This document shows, in pieces, positions 1-8,390 of a stretch of 64,000 bases of DNA (positions within the stretch are counted from its first letter, which is position 1; each line of letters begins with the position of its first letter). A program made the translations under genes and the position numbers. Source of the stretch: an uncultured Colwellia sp. (GTDB taxonomy: Bacteria; Pseudomonadota; Gammaproteobacteria; Enterobacterales; Alteromonadaceae); assembly GCA_913058145.1 (NCBI GenBank), contig CAJXQM010000001.1, positions 62,001 through 126,000 of the forward strand. Reading direction: 5' to 3'. The notes under the pieces were generated by a model that saw only the letters and a list, made by a program, of their open reading frames with translations, was not told the DNA's origin and did not search any database.

Positions 1-49
1 CAGCTGATTTCAGAATAATGGCCTCAAAAATGTCGGCTGTTTTTAGCAT
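1..49 (-). CDS. Possible N-terminus of a TRAP transporter small permease (DctQ), partial
   Basis: On the minus strand an ATG at 49-47 opens a frame reading MLKTADIFEAIILKSA that runs off the left edge of the window. A short N-terminal segment of this kind followed by a hydrophobic stretch is typical of DctQ subunits, and the gene lies directly downstream of a dctP-type binding protein, the usual P-Q-M order. The same frame is open upstream to about 121, and a good GGAG-type ribosome site sits at about 110-115, too far from this ATG, so the real start is uncertain. Only 16 codons are visible, so the call rests mainly on context. Confidence 0.35.
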   Translation of the reverse strand, partial: MLKTADIFEAIILKSA

Positions 50-121
50 TAATCGTGCTATAGAGCTAGTAGGACTGGTAGGGTTGGAAAATGAATCAGT
101 GATATGATTCTCCTCATTCAA

Positions 122-150
122 TAAAAAACCTAGAACCTGAAGGTTCTAGG
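122..150 (-). terminator. Rho-independent terminator after the TRAP binding-protein gene
   Basis: A perfect 9-bp stem (129-137 with 142-150, core CCTAGAACC) has a 4-base loop and is followed on the minus strand by a run of six T. It lies between the dctP-like gene and the presumed dctQ. It would end most transcripts after the binding protein, a common way to make more binding protein than permease. Confidence 0.85.
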
Positions 151-194
151 CTGTGCTAATAATGGGAGTTACCGCACATAAGTAAGCGTTTAAT

Positions 195-1259
195 TTAAAG
201 GCTAGGTTTTGGGCGAGGTAAGAAAGCGTTTGATTCCCATAAATCGTAAGTTTTACGGAACTTAGCTAAGTCATCATGTATTTTCTTAAACGCTGGATCT
301 GCTGCCGATTGCTCAACAACCACTTCATCCCATTTAGTCTTAAAAGTAGTCAGCATCTCAGGCGACCAATATTTATTGATTACACCATCTTCAACATTCT
401 GCTTCATTACGGGGGCTTGAACTGCTTCACCCAGTGCAATAGATTCTAACGTTGCGGATTTACATAAGTGTTCAATAACCGACTGTTGACGTTCACTCAT
501 TTTCTTCCATGTATCTTTGTTGATAATCAGTTCCATTATCGTGGCTTGTTGATGCCAACCAGGGAAGTAATTATATTTAAGCAGTTTCTTTAAACCAATA
601 CGCTGATCAACTACCGGCATTGAAAATTCAGTCGCATCAATAACACCTTTCTCTATCGCTGGGAATATTTCGCCACCGGGTAAACCGACGGTACTAACGC
701 CAAGCTTTTCCATGACAAGAGCACCTAAGCCAAAGAAACGCATTTTCAGACCGTCTAAATCTTTAGGACTGTTAATTTCATCTTTAAACCAGCCTGACGT
801 TTCAGGCGCTAAAACACCACACACTTGCACTTTCACATTGAGGTTGTTGTCATCATATAGTTCTTGATGTAGTTTATTGCCGTTGCCATGATAGAACCAA
901 GCTAAATATTCAGATGCTTCAGGACCAAAAGGGACCGCTGAAAATAGACGGGCAGCGGGAATTTTCCCCCCCCAGTTACCAGCTGTTGCATAGCCAGCTT
1001 GTACCTTGCCAGTTGATACCGCATCAAGTATTTCTTTTGGACTAACTAATTTTTTTGGCTCATAAATTTTCATTTTTAAGCTGTTGCCACTTAATATTTG
1101 TATATTGTCAGATACATATTTAATGGTTGAACCTAAGCTTGGTAATACTGAGTTATAATAAATTGGCGTCTTTAGAAGCATCTTCTTTTCAGCCATGGCA
1201 GCACCTGAGAAACTGCCTGCGATTAAAGTACTTAATAATAACAAAGGAAATTTTTTCAT
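195..1259 (-). CDS. TRAP transporter substrate-binding protein, DctP family
   Basis: Periplasmic solute receptor of a tripartite ATP-independent transporter, which captures an organic acid and passes it to the DctQM permease. The 354-residue protein starts with a clear signal peptide (residues 1-23, ending AMA) and has the usual DctP length. The segment around residues 170-215, with the motif LPGGEIFPAIEKGVIDATE, is the family signature; the arginine in KMRFFG is the likely carboxylate-binding residue. The ATG at 1259 is preceded by a GGAG site. It lies in a run with a porin and lutABC on the same strand, so the substrate may be lactate or another 2-hydroxy or oxo acid. That substrate guess is from context only. 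Confidence 0.9.
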   Translation of the reverse strand: MKKFPLLLLSTLIAGSFSGAAMAEKKMLLKTPIYYNSVLPSLGSTIKYVSDNIQILSGNSLKMKIYEPKKLVSPKEILDAVSTGKVQAGYATAGNWGGKIPAARLFSAVPFGPEASEYLAWFYHGNGNKLHQELYDDNNLNVKVQVCGVLAPETSGWFKDEINSPKDLDGLKMRFFGLGALVMEKLGVSTVGLPGGEIFPAIEKGVIDATEFSMPVVDQRIGLKKLLKYNYFPGWHQQATIMELIINKDTWKKMSERQQSVIEHLCKSATLESIALGEAVQAPVMKQNVEDGVINKYWSPEMLTTFKTKWDEVVVEQSAADPAFKKIHDDLAKFRKTYDLWESNAFLPRPKPSL

Positions 1260-1289
1260 TGTCTTTCTCCAGTAGTGTTTAGTGAAAAG

Positions 1290-2360
1290 TTAAAGAACGT
1301 ATTTAGCTGATAATTGTACGTAGCTTGAATCAGCATCTGATTTATCCATTTCAAAATTACCTATTTCAACACCAAAAGATAATTTCTCGGTGTAATTTTT
1401 GAAAACGTTAACGCCCCAATGAGTGTTATCAATATCAGATTCCTCAGTTGTGGTATTACCATAAAAAACAGTACTGCGAGTATCATCTGTCCAGAAGTGG
1501 CGATAAGCTACTGACACTGATGTAGACTCTTCTACTTTTCCATTAGTTATATCATTTGCTGCAGCTACAGCAACATAACGGCCTGTTTCACCGCTGTGTA
1601 ACTGAAAGCGAAAATCATCTTTACCGACTGCTTTAATACGACCAGCAATACCGTAACCAAACGCTGATTCTTCACCGGATGAAACAGAGTTTAATTTACG
1701 GGCCACACCTGCTACTGAGACATTACCCCAATCGCCTTTTAGAGTATATTTAGCAATAACGTCAGGTCTAGAGTCATCGCCAGTAATAGCATCATTAACA
1801 CCGCCATTACGAGAACGAGTTTCAGGGTTTTCTAAAGAAAGTTGTAATCCGCCGTTAGTGTAACGAAATTGATATTGACGAACGAATGCAGAAGCAACTA
1901 AAGGTCCACCAAAATCAGCCGCTTCAGCAATGGCACTAGTATTCATAAAAGTGGTCCAAGTTTGACCAACTAAGATGTTTTTATATTTGATAAAGGCATG
2001 ACGTAAACGTGGATTAGAAGAGTTTGAAAAATCTTCGGTACCACCACCCGTAGTGGCTTTACCGAAAAAATCCATTTCAATAAAACCAGTAACATCACCA
2101 TGCACATACTTGGCATTGAAACGAGTTTCATTAAGAGAACCTTGAAAGTGTGATATATCTTTACCGTCTGCAGTAGGTCCAGCAGTACCAATCCAGTATT
2201 CTCTTGCTGCAATGTTACCATCAGTGTAGCGAAGGTCTGCTTTAATATAACCGCCGAAAGTAATTTTATCTTCATCATTAATATCAACGGTATACCCTGC
2301 AAAAGAGGGGGCAGATACCATCGCTGCTAATATTAAACCGGATTTAATTGTGTTTCTCAT
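1290..2360 (-). CDS. DcaP-like trimeric outer-membrane porin
   Basis: Outer-membrane beta-barrel expected to let small organic acids through. The 356-residue protein has a signal peptide (residues 1-21, ending SFA) and alternating polar/hydrophobic strands up to a C-terminal strand ending in a hydrophobic residue (YVQLSAKYVL). The opening motif KITFGGYIKADLRY and the segment GFIEMDFFG resemble the DcaP family of dicarboxylate-type porins. The gene is 30 bases upstream of the TRAP binding-protein gene on the same strand, so the two are probably co-transcribed and supply the same substrate. An AAGG ribosome site precedes the ATG. Family assignment is by motif; the substrate is inferred. Confidence 0.85.
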   Translation of the reverse strand: MRNTIKSGLILAAMVSAPSFAGYTVDINDEDKITFGGYIKADLRYTDGNIAAREYWIGTAGPTADGKDISHFQGSLNETRFNAKYVHGDVTGFIEMDFFGKATTGGGTEDFSNSSNPRLRHAFIKYKNILVGQTWTTFMNTSAIAEAADFGGPLVASAFVRQYQFRYTNGGLQLSLENPETRSRNGGVNDAITGDDSRPDVIAKYTLKGDWGNVSVAGVARKLNSVSSGEESAFGYGIAGRIKAVGKDDFRFQLHSGETGRYVAVAAANDITNGKVEESTSVSVAYRHFWTDDTRSTVFYGNTTTEESDIDNTHWGVNVFKNYTEKLSFGVEIGNFEMDKSDADSSYVQLSAKYVL

Positions 2361-2853
2361 TATTTTATTACCTTTATGTTGAGAGTTAGATGACTTAGTG
2401 TTTCAAAATAATCATCTTGCTTATTGCCTTAACTAAGATATTAAAATTGTGTCATAGGCGAAATCGGCGAATACACGTATTTTCTCTACGTGTTTGCACT
2501 TAGTCTTTGTCATTAAAAAATTAATTAGATTTATATTAAGGGGTTAAAAAGGAGTGATATGAACTAATTGATTTAAATGAGAGTAAATAAAGTGTTAGAC
2601 AGTGGTCTTTAATTAGGCCTATAAATAGGATTTGAATTTAAAATTACCAGGAGGGTGTTTGTAGTAACTTAATTTTTCAATATTTGGTTGATAATCATCC
2701 CAGAGAAGGAAGAGTAATAGGATGGTTTGCGTACTGAACATTAATGATATAGCGTATAAATAAAACAGAGAGACAGTGCTTTAAAGTAATAACACAGCAG
2801 TAAAATATGAGCTGATGTATCAAGCTTTACTGCTGCTATGTCTTAGATTGCTT
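2361..2853. promoter_or_regulatory. 493-base regulatory gap upstream of the porin/TRAP genes
   Basis: No gene is seen. The gap holds a perfect 7-bp inverted repeat, ACACGTA at 2473-2479 and TACGTGT at 2487-2493, about 115-135 bases upstream of the porin start, which could be an operator. It also holds a 10-bp inverted repeat at 2795-2804 and 2826-2835 just after the lutC-like gene. That one could be a weak or Rho-assisted terminator for the lut genes, since it has no T run on the minus strand. Confidence 0.45.
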
Positions 2854-3537
2854 TTACTGATCCTCGACAATAATAATATGCAAAATTTCAGGCCCATGAG
2901 CACCCTGAACTAACACGCCTTCAATATCGGTTGTGCCACTAACACCTGATATTAGACACATATTTCGTGGCGTCTCACCCTTTTTAGCAATCTTATTTGC
3001 TATAAGAGCATAGTCATCCATATAGTGAAGTATTTTCGATTTCGGAATAACCGCAATAAGATACAATGGTAAAAAGTTGAGTAAAATCGGCATTTTTGGA
3101 CTCGAATGCACAACAAACGATCCCGTTTCTGCAACACCGTATTCTGCCCAGCATAAGCCAACCGTGTTATCTTTTTCAATATCACTATCCGTAGCGATAC
3201 CTTCCCAATTCAGCTTCTCTAATTTATCGATACTCTGTACTTTAATCTCTTGAGGTAAAGCATGCTTGCTAAAAAATTGCTTCACCAAGTGCGGTAACTC
3301 ATCCAACGTAGAAATTTTTTCACAGGTAGTGCCGATAACCAATCCTGCTTCAATTCGAAGGACTAAGGCCTGCGTTGCATCCTCAGATAATAATTTAGGA
3401 CGTGCAAATTCACTTTCTTTTAATATGTCAAGGGCCTCTTCCTCAATGGTCTTTACATCCATGGTGACAGTAGGATTAGCGGCTTTAATTGCACTAAATA
3501 TCTTGGCTCTACTGAGTTCACTATTTTGTTTATTCAT
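2854..3537 (-). CDS. lutC: LutC/YkgG-type LUD-domain protein, lactate utilization
   Basis: Third subunit of the LutABC (LldEFG) iron-sulfur lactate oxidation complex of the cytoplasm. The 227-residue protein is one LUD domain; the segment around residues 127-143 (GLCWAEYGVAETGSFVV) is the conserved core, and the end with SGVSGTTDIEG...GAHGPE is also typical. The ATG at 3537 lies 3 bases after the stop of the lutB gene, so it is the last gene of a lutA-lutB-lutC operon. The N-terminal 60 residues, before the LUD core, are less conserved, as usual. Confidence 0.9.
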   Translation of the reverse strand: MNKQNSELSRAKIFSAIKAANPTVTMDVKTIEEEALDILKESEFARPKLLSEDATQALVLRIEAGLVIGTTCEKISTLDELPHLVKQFFSKHALPQEIKVQSIDKLEKLNWEGIATDSDIEKDNTVGLCWAEYGVAETGSFVVHSSPKMPILLNFLPLYLIAVIPKSKILHYMDDYALIANKIAKKGETPRNMCLISGVSGTTDIEGVLVQGAHGPEILHIIIVEDQ

Positions 3538-3540
3538 TAT

Positions 3541-4980
3541 TTACGCTCCATCACTTTTGGCTTTTTTCATTTTTTCATTCTTTATTTTTTTATACTGATG
3601 CATAAAGGTGGTAGATTCTGGTTCAATCAAATCACGGTTACGCGTCCAGCCCGAGGTAAATGGCATAGTTTTAATCCACCCTTTACGGCTAAACACTTTC
3701 ATGAAGATAACCCCACAAGAAGAAAGCAATTGAAACAACCTAGGCCTTTTGGCCATCATGGCGAAAGACTGGACAACAAAACGGTTTGTTAACGGTTCAT
3801 ATTTTTTTTGCCAAGACTGTGCACGCAGTGATCGCAATAAGGTAGGCAGTGGAATATTAACCGGACAAACTTCTTCACAGCGACCATTCATCGTACAAGC
3901 ATGGGTCTGTTTGTTTGCCACTTTAAGGCTGTTTAAATGAGGTGTTAAAACAGAGCCCATTGGCCCAGGATAAACCGAGCCATAAGCATGACCACCAATA
4001 TGTTTATAGACCACACAATGATTCATACAGGCGCCACAGCGGATACAGCGCAACATTTCTTCCATTCCCTCAGCCAACATTTTTGTACGGCCATTATCCA
4101 CCAAAACAATATGGCATTCTTGGGGCCCGTCAGCATCATTCGCTCTTTTAGGACCGTTATGAAAGGTGTTGTATTGCGTTATTTCTGCCCCGGTTGCCGA
4201 GCGAGTCAACAGTCGCAGCAAAGGGACTGCGTGGGCCATTGACGGCACTAGCTTTTCAATGCCCGCTGTCACTATATGAACTTTTGGTGGCGTTATCGTA
4301 AGCTCAGCGTTACCTTCATTGGTTACGGTACAAGAAGAGCCACTATCAGCCAGTAAGAAGTTAGAGCCACTAATACCGATATCTGATGTTAAAAATTTAC
4401 TACGAAGGTCACGACGGGCACTCCTCACAAGATCGGTAATTTCTTCAGAATAAGTTGGATCGGCATGAAACTCTCGAAAAAGTTTGACCACATCTTCTCT
4501 ACTGCGGTGCATAGCAGGCCAAACAATATGAGACGGAGGATCACCAGCAAGCTGAATAATATGTTCGGCCAGATCCGTTTCAATTCGTTCTATTTCTGAA
4601 TTATCAAACGCATGGGTTAAGCCAATTTCTTCACCCAACATAGACTTACTTCGAGTGACTTTTTTAGCCTTGTGCTGACGACATATATCTAACACAATCT
4701 TTGACGCTTCTTCGCCGGTACTTGCCCAGTGAACAATAGTGCCTTGAGCCAAAGCATTCTTCTCGAACTCGGCCAAATAATGATCCATATACTTAATGGT
4801 ATGATCTTTGACTTTTTGTCCTTGCTTACGTGCATTTTCAAAATCAGGAAAATTAGCAACCGCTTCGGCACGCTTAGTTTCGGCTTTATCCGTGGTGCGC
4901 CGAATAATCATTTTCAAATCAGGCTGCGCTAACGCCTTGCTAACGTTTTTATTGAAATCTTCAGGTCTATTAACGTGCAT
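3541..4980 (-). CDS. lutB: LutB/LldF-type iron-sulfur lactate oxidation subunit
   Basis: Electron-transferring subunit of the LutABC complex, which oxidizes lactate to pyruvate. The 479-residue protein has an N-terminal LUD domain (about residues 70-300). A ferredoxin-like region follows with two cluster motifs: CIRCGACMNHC at 312-322, and Cys362, Cys368 and Cys372 in CTMNGRCEEVCPVNIP. Length and order match the family. Its ATG lies inside the end of lutA (11-base overlap) and lutC starts 3 bases after it, so translation is likely coupled across the operon. No defect is seen. Confidence 0.93.
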   Translation of the reverse strand: MHVNRPEDFNKNVSKALAQPDLKMIIRRTTDKAETKRAEAVANFPDFENARKQGQKVKDHTIKYMDHYLAEFEKNALAQGTIVHWASTGEEASKIVLDICRQHKAKKVTRSKSMLGEEIGLTHAFDNSEIERIETDLAEHIIQLAGDPPSHIVWPAMHRSREDVVKLFREFHADPTYSEEITDLVRSARRDLRSKFLTSDIGISGSNFLLADSGSSCTVTNEGNAELTITPPKVHIVTAGIEKLVPSMAHAVPLLRLLTRSATGAEITQYNTFHNGPKRANDADGPQECHIVLVDNGRTKMLAEGMEEMLRCIRCGACMNHCVVYKHIGGHAYGSVYPGPMGSVLTPHLNSLKVANKQTHACTMNGRCEEVCPVNIPLPTLLRSLRAQSWQKKYEPLTNRFVVQSFAMMAKRPRLFQLLSSCGVIFMKVFSRKGWIKTMPFTSGWTRNRDLIEPESTTFMHQYKKIKNEKMKKAKSDGA

Positions 4981-5794
4981 CTTTGCCTCCTAAAATCTGC
5001 GGTGCTAAACCAGCAAGCACCTCAGCGGTATGCAATGCTTTTATCTCTTTGTGACCTTCTCGATTGAGCTTACCTGCAATATTCATTAAGCAGCCCATAT
5101 CACCACCGAGCAGATAATCGGCTTCAGTCGCTAACACATTGTCAACTTTTTCAGCGACGATCTCATTTGAAATATTTGAGTATTTCACACAAAAGGTGCC
5201 ACCAAAACCGCAGCATTCAGAATGACTATTAAGCGGGGTATGGTCTAAGCCTTTCACCTTTGACAGCATCTTTCGGGGCTGTTCATAAATATTAAGGTAA
5301 CGATATCCGGTACAACTATCGTGATAAGTAAATGAACCATCAAGTTCAACACCTTGAGGTTCGAAGTGACAAACATCAACTAAAAATGACAGGAGCTCAT
5401 GGGTTATATTGGCTAAATGCTTTGCTCTTGCAAGCCATTCAGGCTGATCTTTAAAGACTTCGATAAAATTCTTTTTGATCATTCCTGCACATGATCCTGA
5501 AGGAACAACAACATAATCAAAATTTTCAAATTGCTTAATTGTTTGATAGGCAATTTGACGAGTGCCTTCATCATCGCCTGAATTGAATGCAGGTTGTCCG
5601 CAACAAGACTGGAGATCAGGAACCTCAACAGTACACCCGGCCTGCTCAAGTAGCGTTATTGAAGCAAAGCCTATAGAAGGGCGCATGGTATTGACCAAGC
5701 AGGTGACAAACAGACCTACTTTTTTTTCAGAGATATTTAGACACTCAATGGTATTAGAGTGAGTTCCACCATCATTAGTAATACTTTTAGACAT
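4970..5794 (-). CDS. lutA: LutA/LldE-type heterodisulfide-reductase-like subunit
   Basis: First gene of the lactate oxidation operon. The protein has the two CCG domains of this family: Cys64-Cys65-Gly in CCGQPAFNSG, and Cys197-Cys198-Gly in ECCGFGGTFCVKYSN. Both are expected to bind an iron-sulfur cluster. The core starting KKVGLFVTCLVNTMRPSIGFAS matches LldE, but the protein has about 24 extra N-terminal residues before it. No ATG lies close to the usual start, so I keep the ATG at 5794. It overlaps lutB by 11 bases and faces a LysR gene across a 190-base promoter region. Confidence 0.92.
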   Translation of the reverse strand: MSKSITNDGGTHSNTIECLNISEKKVGLFVTCLVNTMRPSIGFASITLLEQAGCTVEVPDLQSCCGQPAFNSGDDEGTRQIAYQTIKQFENFDYVVVPSGSCAGMIKKNFIEVFKDQPEWLARAKHLANITHELLSFLVDVCHFEPQGVELDGSFTYHDSCTGYRYLNIYEQPRKMLSKVKGLDHTPLNSHSECCGFGGTFCVKYSNISNEIVAEKVDNVLATEADYLLGGDMGCLMNIAGKLNREGHKEIKALHTAEVLAGLAPQILGGKDAR

Positions 5795-5883
5795 TTGTTC
5801 GCCCTTATAACCGAGGTGATTTTTTTAGTATATAAAATAAATCACCCACATGATCTTTTTAATAATAATTTTTACAAGATAAC

Positions 5884-5902
5884 TAACATACAGCGTATGT
5901 TA
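5884..5902. promoter_or_regulatory. 8-bp inverted repeat between lutA and the LysR gene
   Basis: TAACATAC and GTATGTTA are separated by AGC. This perfect dyad sits about 90 bases upstream of lutA and 83 bases upstream of the divergent LysR gene, where a LysR-type activator normally binds. Use by this regulator is inferred from position. Confidence 0.5.
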
Positions 5903-5984
5903 TTGTTAATATATACGTCATTTATTAATTTATTGTTTCTAAAAACGTTGTAATGAGTTTTTATTGTCAGCTCAGGGGAAAAAT

Positions 5985-6887
5985 ATGGTGGGTGTTAATG
6001 AATTATTTTTATTTGTGCTAGTGGTTGAAGCCGGCTCTTTTAATAAAGCGGCAGGCATTGCTGGTATATCGACACCCGCATTAAGTAAAAAAATATCTAA
6101 ATTAGAAAAAGATCTATCGGTGCAGCTGTTGTACCGTACTACTCGTAAGTTAAATTTAAGTGAAGCCGGTGAAACTCTTTATCAACATGCAAAAAATATT
6201 AATCAACAAGTAAATGAAGCCATTGGCGCTGTAAGTAATTTCAGTGAAACCATTTCAGGTGAAATAAAACTCAGTGTGCCTACTATATCAGGGGAGTTAT
6301 TATTAGCTGAAATCGTGGCTGATTTTTGCCATCAGCACCCTGATATTAGTGTGAATATACGCCTTGAAAATGAATTTGCTGATTTGGTTAAAGAAGGATT
6401 AGATCTTGCTATTAGAACTGGAAATTTGGAAAACTCTACGTTAATTGCCAAGCCGCTCATTGTTTCTCATTGGGTGGTTTGTTGTTCACCAGAATATATT
6501 GAGCAGTACGGTAAACCAAATAATATTGACGACTTATTAAGTTATAATTGTCTTGCTTATACGGGTCAAGCAAAAGGTTCCCACGATTGGCGTTTTGAGC
6601 TAGAAGGAGAAGAGAAAAGTATTCGTATTTCAGGTAACTTTGCCACAAATAATGCGCAAGCACTTAGAAAAGCAGCACTAGCAGGGTATGGAATAGCTTA
6701 CGTGCCACGATGTGGTGTTTATGAAGATCTACAAAAGGGAACGTTAATTGCGCTTTTAACTGATTATAAACCCCGATATTTAGGTGTTTATGCGGTGTAT
6801 TCTTACACACGACATCTACCAGCAAAAATTCGTTTATTGATTGAGCATATTAAACAAGGCTATCAAAATAAGGCTGAATATTTCTAA
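5985..6887 (+). CDS. LysR-family transcriptional regulator
   Basis: DNA-binding regulator, probably of the divergent lutABC operon and perhaps of the porin/TRAP genes. The 300-residue protein has the N-terminal winged helix-turn-helix (GSFNKAAGIAGISTPALSKKISKLE, about residues 17-41) and the periplasmic-binding-like effector domain (about 88-290). I chose the ATG at 5985 because AGGGGA lies 7 bases before it. A TTG at 5964 in the same frame would add seven residues with no ribosome site. The sequence resembles the large CrgA/DmlR-like subgroup; the effector is unknown. Confidence 0.9.
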   Translation: MVGVNELFLFVLVVEAGSFNKAAGIAGISTPALSKKISKLEKDLSVQLLYRTTRKLNLSEAGETLYQHAKNINQQVNEAIGAVSNFSETISGEIKLSVPTISGELLLAEIVADFCHQHPDISVNIRLENEFADLVKEGLDLAIRTGNLENSTLIAKPLIVSHWVVCCSPEYIEQYGKPNNIDDLLSYNCLAYTGQAKGSHDWRFELEGEEKSIRISGNFATNNAQALRKAALAGYGIAYVPRCGVYEDLQKGTLIALLTDYKPRYLGVYAVYSYTRHLPAKIRLLIEHIKQGYQNKAEYF

Positions 6888-7108
6888 TCGTTATGTAAAA
6901 AGCTAGTTAACATGAGGGCATATAGTTACCTTGAATTACTACTTAATCATGGCGTGCGACAATCACATTTAGGATCACTTTACGCTTGCGTTTAGTCGCA
7001 ACATCATCTTGTTTTATTTAGTTTTTTTTATAATAAAAGAATTGATAATGAGATTAAAAGTAACCAATCATTACTTAGCCTGATATTTGAGCGTTGGTGC
7101 TTCGAGTC

Positions 7109-7378
7109 TTAAAATACCTCGTTATGCGTGCCAATTCTAGCAAGTTGTAAATAGGTATCATGTATACGGTAAATTAAAACCAAATCAGGTTTTATGTGGC
7201 AATCTCTGAACCCATGCCAATTTCCCACTAGGGCATGATCAACATAGTTAGACTCTAGAATTAAGCCTTTTTGAAGTGTTGATATAACATTACCAACTTC
7301 AATTATTTTAGGTATTGGTAATTTGGTTATTTTTTTAAAGTCTTTTTTGAATTGTGATGAATAACTAAGAATTAGCAT
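7109..7378 (-). CDS. YafQ/RelE-type toxin of a type II toxin-antitoxin pair
   Basis: Small ribosome-dependent mRNA endonuclease of the YafQ branch of the RelE superfamily. The 89-residue protein opens with YSSQFKKDFKKITK and carries the typical middle (DHALVGNWHGFRDCHIKPDLVLIYR) and end (LQLARIGTHNEVF). The conserved histidines and the C-terminal H-N-x-x-F, with the final Phe, are present, so the toxin is probably active. The start overlaps the antitoxin gene by 14 bases, which gives coupled expression. In YafQ pairs the antitoxin represses the operon. Confidence 0.9.
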   Translation of the reverse strand: MLILSYSSQFKKDFKKITKLPIPKIIEVGNVISTLQKGLILESNYVDHALVGNWHGFRDCHIKPDLVLIYRIHDTYLQLARIGTHNEVF

Positions 7379-7649
7379 TTACCACTTTACCTTCAGTTAA
7401 ATCTGAAATCAGGCTGGTAACACTTTCAGCCTTTTCCCCTAACCCTTGTGAAAGTTCTTGAATAGCTGTTACTGTCATTATATTCGGCTGTTTTGCTTTT
7501 AATTCAAAAGGGATCCCACCATAATTTATTACAGCACGAGCAAAAAGCTTAAGAGCTTGAGAAGGACTTAAACCAATTTCATCACAAATATGGGTAAAAG
7601 CTAATTTTGTATCATGATCAATACGAGTAGTGAGCATTTCAGTTTTCAT
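7365..7649 (-). CDS. DinJ/RelB-type antitoxin
   Basis: Antitoxin partner of the downstream YafQ-like toxin. The 94-residue protein has the N-terminal ribbon-helix-helix (MLTTRIDHDTKLAFTHICDEIGLSPSQALKLFARAVIN), which binds operator DNA and dimerizes. A C-terminal tail of about 40 residues would wrap the toxin; it is somewhat longer than in E. coli DinJ. It is first in the two-gene operon. Such pairs are common cargo of mobile DNA, and here the pair sits next to a broken Fic gene and a metal-resistance island. Confidence 0.9.
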   Translation of the reverse strand: MKTEMLTTRIDHDTKLAFTHICDEIGLSPSQALKLFARAVINYGGIPFELKAKQPNIMTVTAIQELSQGLGEKAESVTSLISDLTEGKVVNANS

Positions 7650-8000
7650 TTTTTAATTTCCCATTTAGCACTGTTTGTATCACATTGTAGATCAAACGTT
7701 AGCAAAAGAAAAACAAGTTGTTAATGCAGACAGATAATATTTGGCTTTGCACGTTTCTCGCTAATTTTAGCCACTAGTTTATATTTTCTATGCCGCAACG
7801 GGGGCGTTAGCGCCATAGATTTTATAGTCTAAAAAACTTTTACCCAGTAAATTTATATCGGGGTACATTACCCCTAATAACATGCACAAATAATTAATAT
7901 ACGTGTTTATGTTATTGCCATATGCACAACAAAATTTAAATATGTGTGCATATAAAATAAACGTGCACAAAAAGCAGGTTTTATATTAGGGTATACAACA
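7650..8000. other. 351-base gap with no recognizable gene
   Basis: AT-rich DNA between the divergently placed antitoxin gene and the Fic remnant. It should hold the antitoxin promoter. The only structure I see is a short GGCG/CGCC dyad at about 7803-7816. The open frames here have no family features. Confidence 0.5.
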
Positions 8001-8348
8001 TTGAATTGTGATTATAAATTTGTCCCGTTAGAACAACTGGGTGACATAGAAAGTAAAGCTGTGTTAAAAGCCACGGCTAGAGCACACCAAGCATTAGGTG
8101 AACTGAAGGGCCTTGCGGTCACTATGCCTAACCAATACCTTTTATTGGCTACTCTTTCCTTGCAAGAAGCAAAAGAAAGCTCTGAAATTGAAAACATTAT
8201 TACCACGCAAGATGACTTATACCGTAGTAATTATCAATCTCAGCAATTTCTTTCTACTAGTGCAAAAGAAGTGCATAACTACGCGCAAGCATTACAAGCG
8301 GGTTTTAATACCATTAATAGAACGGGCTTGCTTACCAATTTATTTTAA
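8001..8348 (+). pseudogene. Truncated Fic-family protein (N-terminal domain only)
   Basis: The 115-residue frame matches the N-terminal Fic_N domain that precedes the catalytic Fic domain in large AMP-transferases. The signatures IESKAVLKATARAHQALGEL and LQEAKESSEIENIITTQDDL are clear. The frame stops after KEVHNYAQALQAGFNTINRTGLLTN, just before the catalytic domain with its HPFxxGNGR motif, which is not found downstream. The start would be TTG at 8001 with no good ribosome site. I read this as a 3'-truncated gene, cut at about the left end of the copper-resistance island. Confidence 0.75.
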
Positions 8349-8390
8349 AGAAAACTGTCGCTACTTTTCCATTGAATAAAAACATGAGTT

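Noticed and set aside
3266-4242. Several plus-strand open frames across the lut genes
   Set aside because: They are antisense to lutB and lutC, whose families are certain, and show no protein features.
7795-7820. GGGGGCGTTAGCG resembling an integron attC end near a toxin-antitoxin pair
   Set aside because: No matching left-hand site at the right distance and no second site around the toxin-antitoxin genes; no integrase.
7788-7970. 60-codon minus-strand open frame upstream of the Fic remnant
   Set aside because: No ribosome site, no family features and a strange AT-rich composition; likely chance.
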